NCBI GenBank assembly: GCA_028707675.1
Contig: JAQWAM010000075.1
Coordinates: forward strand, 1-6,598
Length of the DNA: 6,598 bases
Origin: Kiritimatiellia bacterium
Lineage (GTDB): Bacteria > Verrucomicrobiota > Kiritimatiellia > RFP12 > UBA1067
Reading direction: 5' to 3'
In this document: piece after piece, positions 4,908-6,598 of the stretch
How positions within the stretch are numbered: position 1 is the stretch's first letter
Layout of the letters: each line of letters opens with the position of its first letter
The notes under the pieces: generated by a model
Seen by the model: only the letters and a program-made list of their open reading frames with translations
Databases searched by the model: none
Told to the model about the DNA's origin: nothing
Program-made: the position numbers and the translations under genes

Positions 4908-6598
4908 TTAGCCGATCGGCAGGCGCAAGAGAAACTCGGCGCCTTTTCCGACCTCGCTGCGCACCTCAACCGTGCCGTCGTGGATCAGCGCAATGTGCTT
5001 GACGATCGCCAAACCCAGCCCCGTCCCGCCCAGATCGCGGCTGCGCCCCTTGTCAACACGGTAAAACCGCTCGAACAGCCGGTTCAGGTGCACAGTCTCA
5101 ATGCCTTGCCCGTGATCACGCACCGCGATCACCACCGAGCCGATCTCACTCCGCGCGGTCACATCTATCACATCGCCCTGCCCGGAAACGCCGTATTTGA
5201 TGGCGTTGTCGATAAGGTTGACGACCGCCTGCTCGATCAATCCGGGATGTATCATGGCAGAAAGCTGTTCTCCGCACTCGATGCGGATCTTGACGCCGTC
5301 CTGCACGCAACGGCTTTGGCAAGACTCCGCAGCGTTCTTCAGAACACCGGCCACCGGCGTAACCCGGCGTTCAAGATTGTGCTTCGCGCTCTGTTCCAGA
5401 CGCGACAGTTCCAGCAAATCCCGTATTATCGCGTCCAGTTGGTTGGCCTGCCTCGCTATGATCTTCAGGAAACGTTCCGCCGCCGCCGGGTCATCCTTGG
5501 CGCCGGCCAGCAAAGTCTCGGCAAAGCCTTTGATCGAGGTCACCGGCGTGCGCAGCTCATGCGACACATTCGAAACAAAATCCTGCCGCACAGTCTCAAG
5601 GCGGCGCAACAATGTGATGTCGCTTATTACCAGCAAGGTTCCGATACGCTCCCCCGACAGATCTTTCAGGGCTGCCGCGCGAAGATTCAGCCGCCGCGAG
5701 TCCGGCGCGGACACCTCCATCTCATCTTCGACCGGATCGTTTGAATGCTCGCACGCTTTCACCAGCGCCAGCACTTCGGGCCAGCGCGCCAGTTCCCCTA
5801 AAGGCCGCCCTTTGACGCCATTGCCGCCAATCCCCAGCAGCCGCAAAGCTGATCCGTTGATATCCAAGATCAGGCGGCCGGGATCAAGCGCCACCACGCC
5901 GAGCGTCATATTGGCCAGAATCAATGTCCGCAGGTTACGTTCTTCATCAAGGGCCTGAACATGCTTCTGCAGGCTTTCAGCGGTCCCGTTGATGGATCTG
6001 GCCAGCTCAGCCAAATGCGGCACAGCGGGAATCTGCAGCCGATATTCCAGATCGCCTTGCCCGATGCGCGCCAGTCCCGACCGCAGCCGCGAGACCGGCC
6101 GCGTCACGCGCAGCGCGGCAAGGTAGCTCAAAACCAGCGTGACTGTCAGGACAGAGGCAAACATCAGCATCAAAAGCCGGTCCGCCGCCCGCATCTCGCC
6201 ACCCAACACCTGCATCGGCACCGCCACTCGGACAACCGCCCGCGCCGTCCCTTCGCGCGGAATCCTCACCGCCAGGTAAAGCATGCGCTTCCCGAGGCTG
6301 GCGCTGTAACGCCGGCGCATGCCGCTCCCGCTCGCCAAGGCCTCGATCACTTCGGGCCGGTCGTCATGCGACTCCATGCGCCCGGCGTCAGCATCGGAAT
6401 CACCCAGCACCAGCCCGTTAGGCAATATCAAAGTAAAACGGTATGTGCCGATCCCTTCCATCCTTTGAAAAAACCGCCGCACAGCCTTCGGCGCGATCTC
6501 GCCTTCATCATCAGGCAGCAGAGCCGCCGCCATTTCCGCCTGCGTCTCCAGTTCGCGCACCCACTGCCGCATGAAAGCCGCCCGCCCTGTATGCCGGT
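4908..6598 (-). CDS. PhoR-like sensor histidine kinase (5' end beyond window)
   Basis: Membrane-bound sensor of a two-component system, which autophosphorylates on histidine and passes the phosphate to a response regulator. The frame stays open to the right edge (RHTGRAAF precedes the first ATG at 6572), so the true start and the first transmembrane helix lie outside. Counting from that ATG: extracytoplasmic sensor domain to about 130, TM helix 132-153, HAMP 154-205, PAS-like domain 211-320, HisKA with SHELRTP and phospho-acceptor H338, then the ATPase domain with N box NLIDNAIKYG (452-461), G1 DHGQG (486-490), F box FERFYRVD (500-507) and G2 GGTGLGLAIVK (515-525). All catalytic boxes are intact. 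TM-HAMP-PAS-HisKA-ATPase is the layout of PhoR, the phosphate-starvation kinase, but ResE/WalK-type kinases share it, and no response regulator or pst gene is visible, so I withhold the symbol. Stop is TAA at 4910-4908. Confidence 0.93.
   Translation of the reverse strand, partial: RHTGRAAFMRQWVRELETQAEMAAALLPDDEGEIAPKAVRRFFQRMEGIGTYRFTLILPNGLVLGDSDADAGRMESHDDRPEVIEALASGSGMRRRYSASLGKRMLYLAVRIPREGTARAVVRVAVPMQVLGGEMRAADRLLMLMFASVLTVTLVLSYLAALRVTRPVSRLRSGLARIGQGDLEYRLQIPAVPHLAELARSINGTAESLQKHVQALDEERNLRTLILANMTLGVVALDPGRLILDINGSALRLLGIGGNGVKGRPLGELARWPEVLALVKACEHSNDPVEDEMEVSAPDSRRLNLRAAALKDLSGERIGTLLVISDITLLRRLETVRQDFVSNVSHELRTPVTSIKGFAETLLAGAKDDPAAAERFLKIIARQANQLDAIIRDLLELSRLEQSAKHNLERRVTPVAGVLKNAAESCQSRCVQDGVKIRIECGEQLSAMIHPGLIEQAVVNLIDNAIKYGVSGQGDVIDVTARSEIGSVVIAVRDHGQGIETVHLNRLFERFYRVDKGRSRDLGGTGLGLAIVKHIALIHDGTVEVRSEVGKGAEFLLRLPIG

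Noticed and set aside
4815..5744. 309-codon plus-strand reading frame opposite the histidine kinase
   Set aside because: It lies wholly antisense to a kinase with all its catalytic motifs; the translation is rich in R, H and Q with no recognisable domain, as expected of an antisense shadow in GC-rich DNA.

Overview
The window reads as a chromosomal piece of a Gram-negative bacterium, with all four recognisable genes on the minus strand (right to left: histidine kinase, cytosine methyltransferase, candidate endonuclease, secDF). SecD and SecF are fused into one chain, which occurs in several phyla, including Firmicutes, Bacteroidetes, Chlamydiae and Verrucomicrobia-like groups. The high GC of the housekeeping genes and the look of the SecDF sequence make me lean towards the PVC group (Kiritimatiellota/Verrucomicrobiota-like). 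That is recall-based inference, not a demonstrated assignment.

Right part (4908-6598): a PhoR-like membrane sensor histidine kinase. Its N-terminus lies beyond the right edge, and it ends with a TAA at 4908-4910. A 115-base gap follows, holding a short purine-rich degenerate repeat and a weak promoter candidate.

Centre (2452-4792): a compact two-gene module that looks like a type II restriction-modification system. The first gene is a DNA (cytosine-5) methyltransferase with all the diagnostic motifs and an unusual N-terminal extension of about 105 residues. The second, overlapping it by 8 bases and with its own strong Shine-Dalgarno sequence, encodes a 263-residue protein with a D-x17-Q-A-K signature typical of PD-(D/E)XK nucleases of the Q-x-K variety. 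Sampled lines in this module are 30-38% GC, against 63-67% in lines sampled from the flanking genes, which suggests horizontal acquisition between two resident genes. One hairpin with a T tract directly after the endonuclease stop and a second one about 60 bases on insulate the module from secDF.

Left part (1-2275): secDF, with a plausible promoter and ribosome binding site, running off the left edge before the last transmembrane helices of the SecF half. No tRNA, rRNA, CRISPR array, transposase or integrase was seen. The least characterised item is the endonuclease candidate, which I cannot assign to a named enzyme or specificity.
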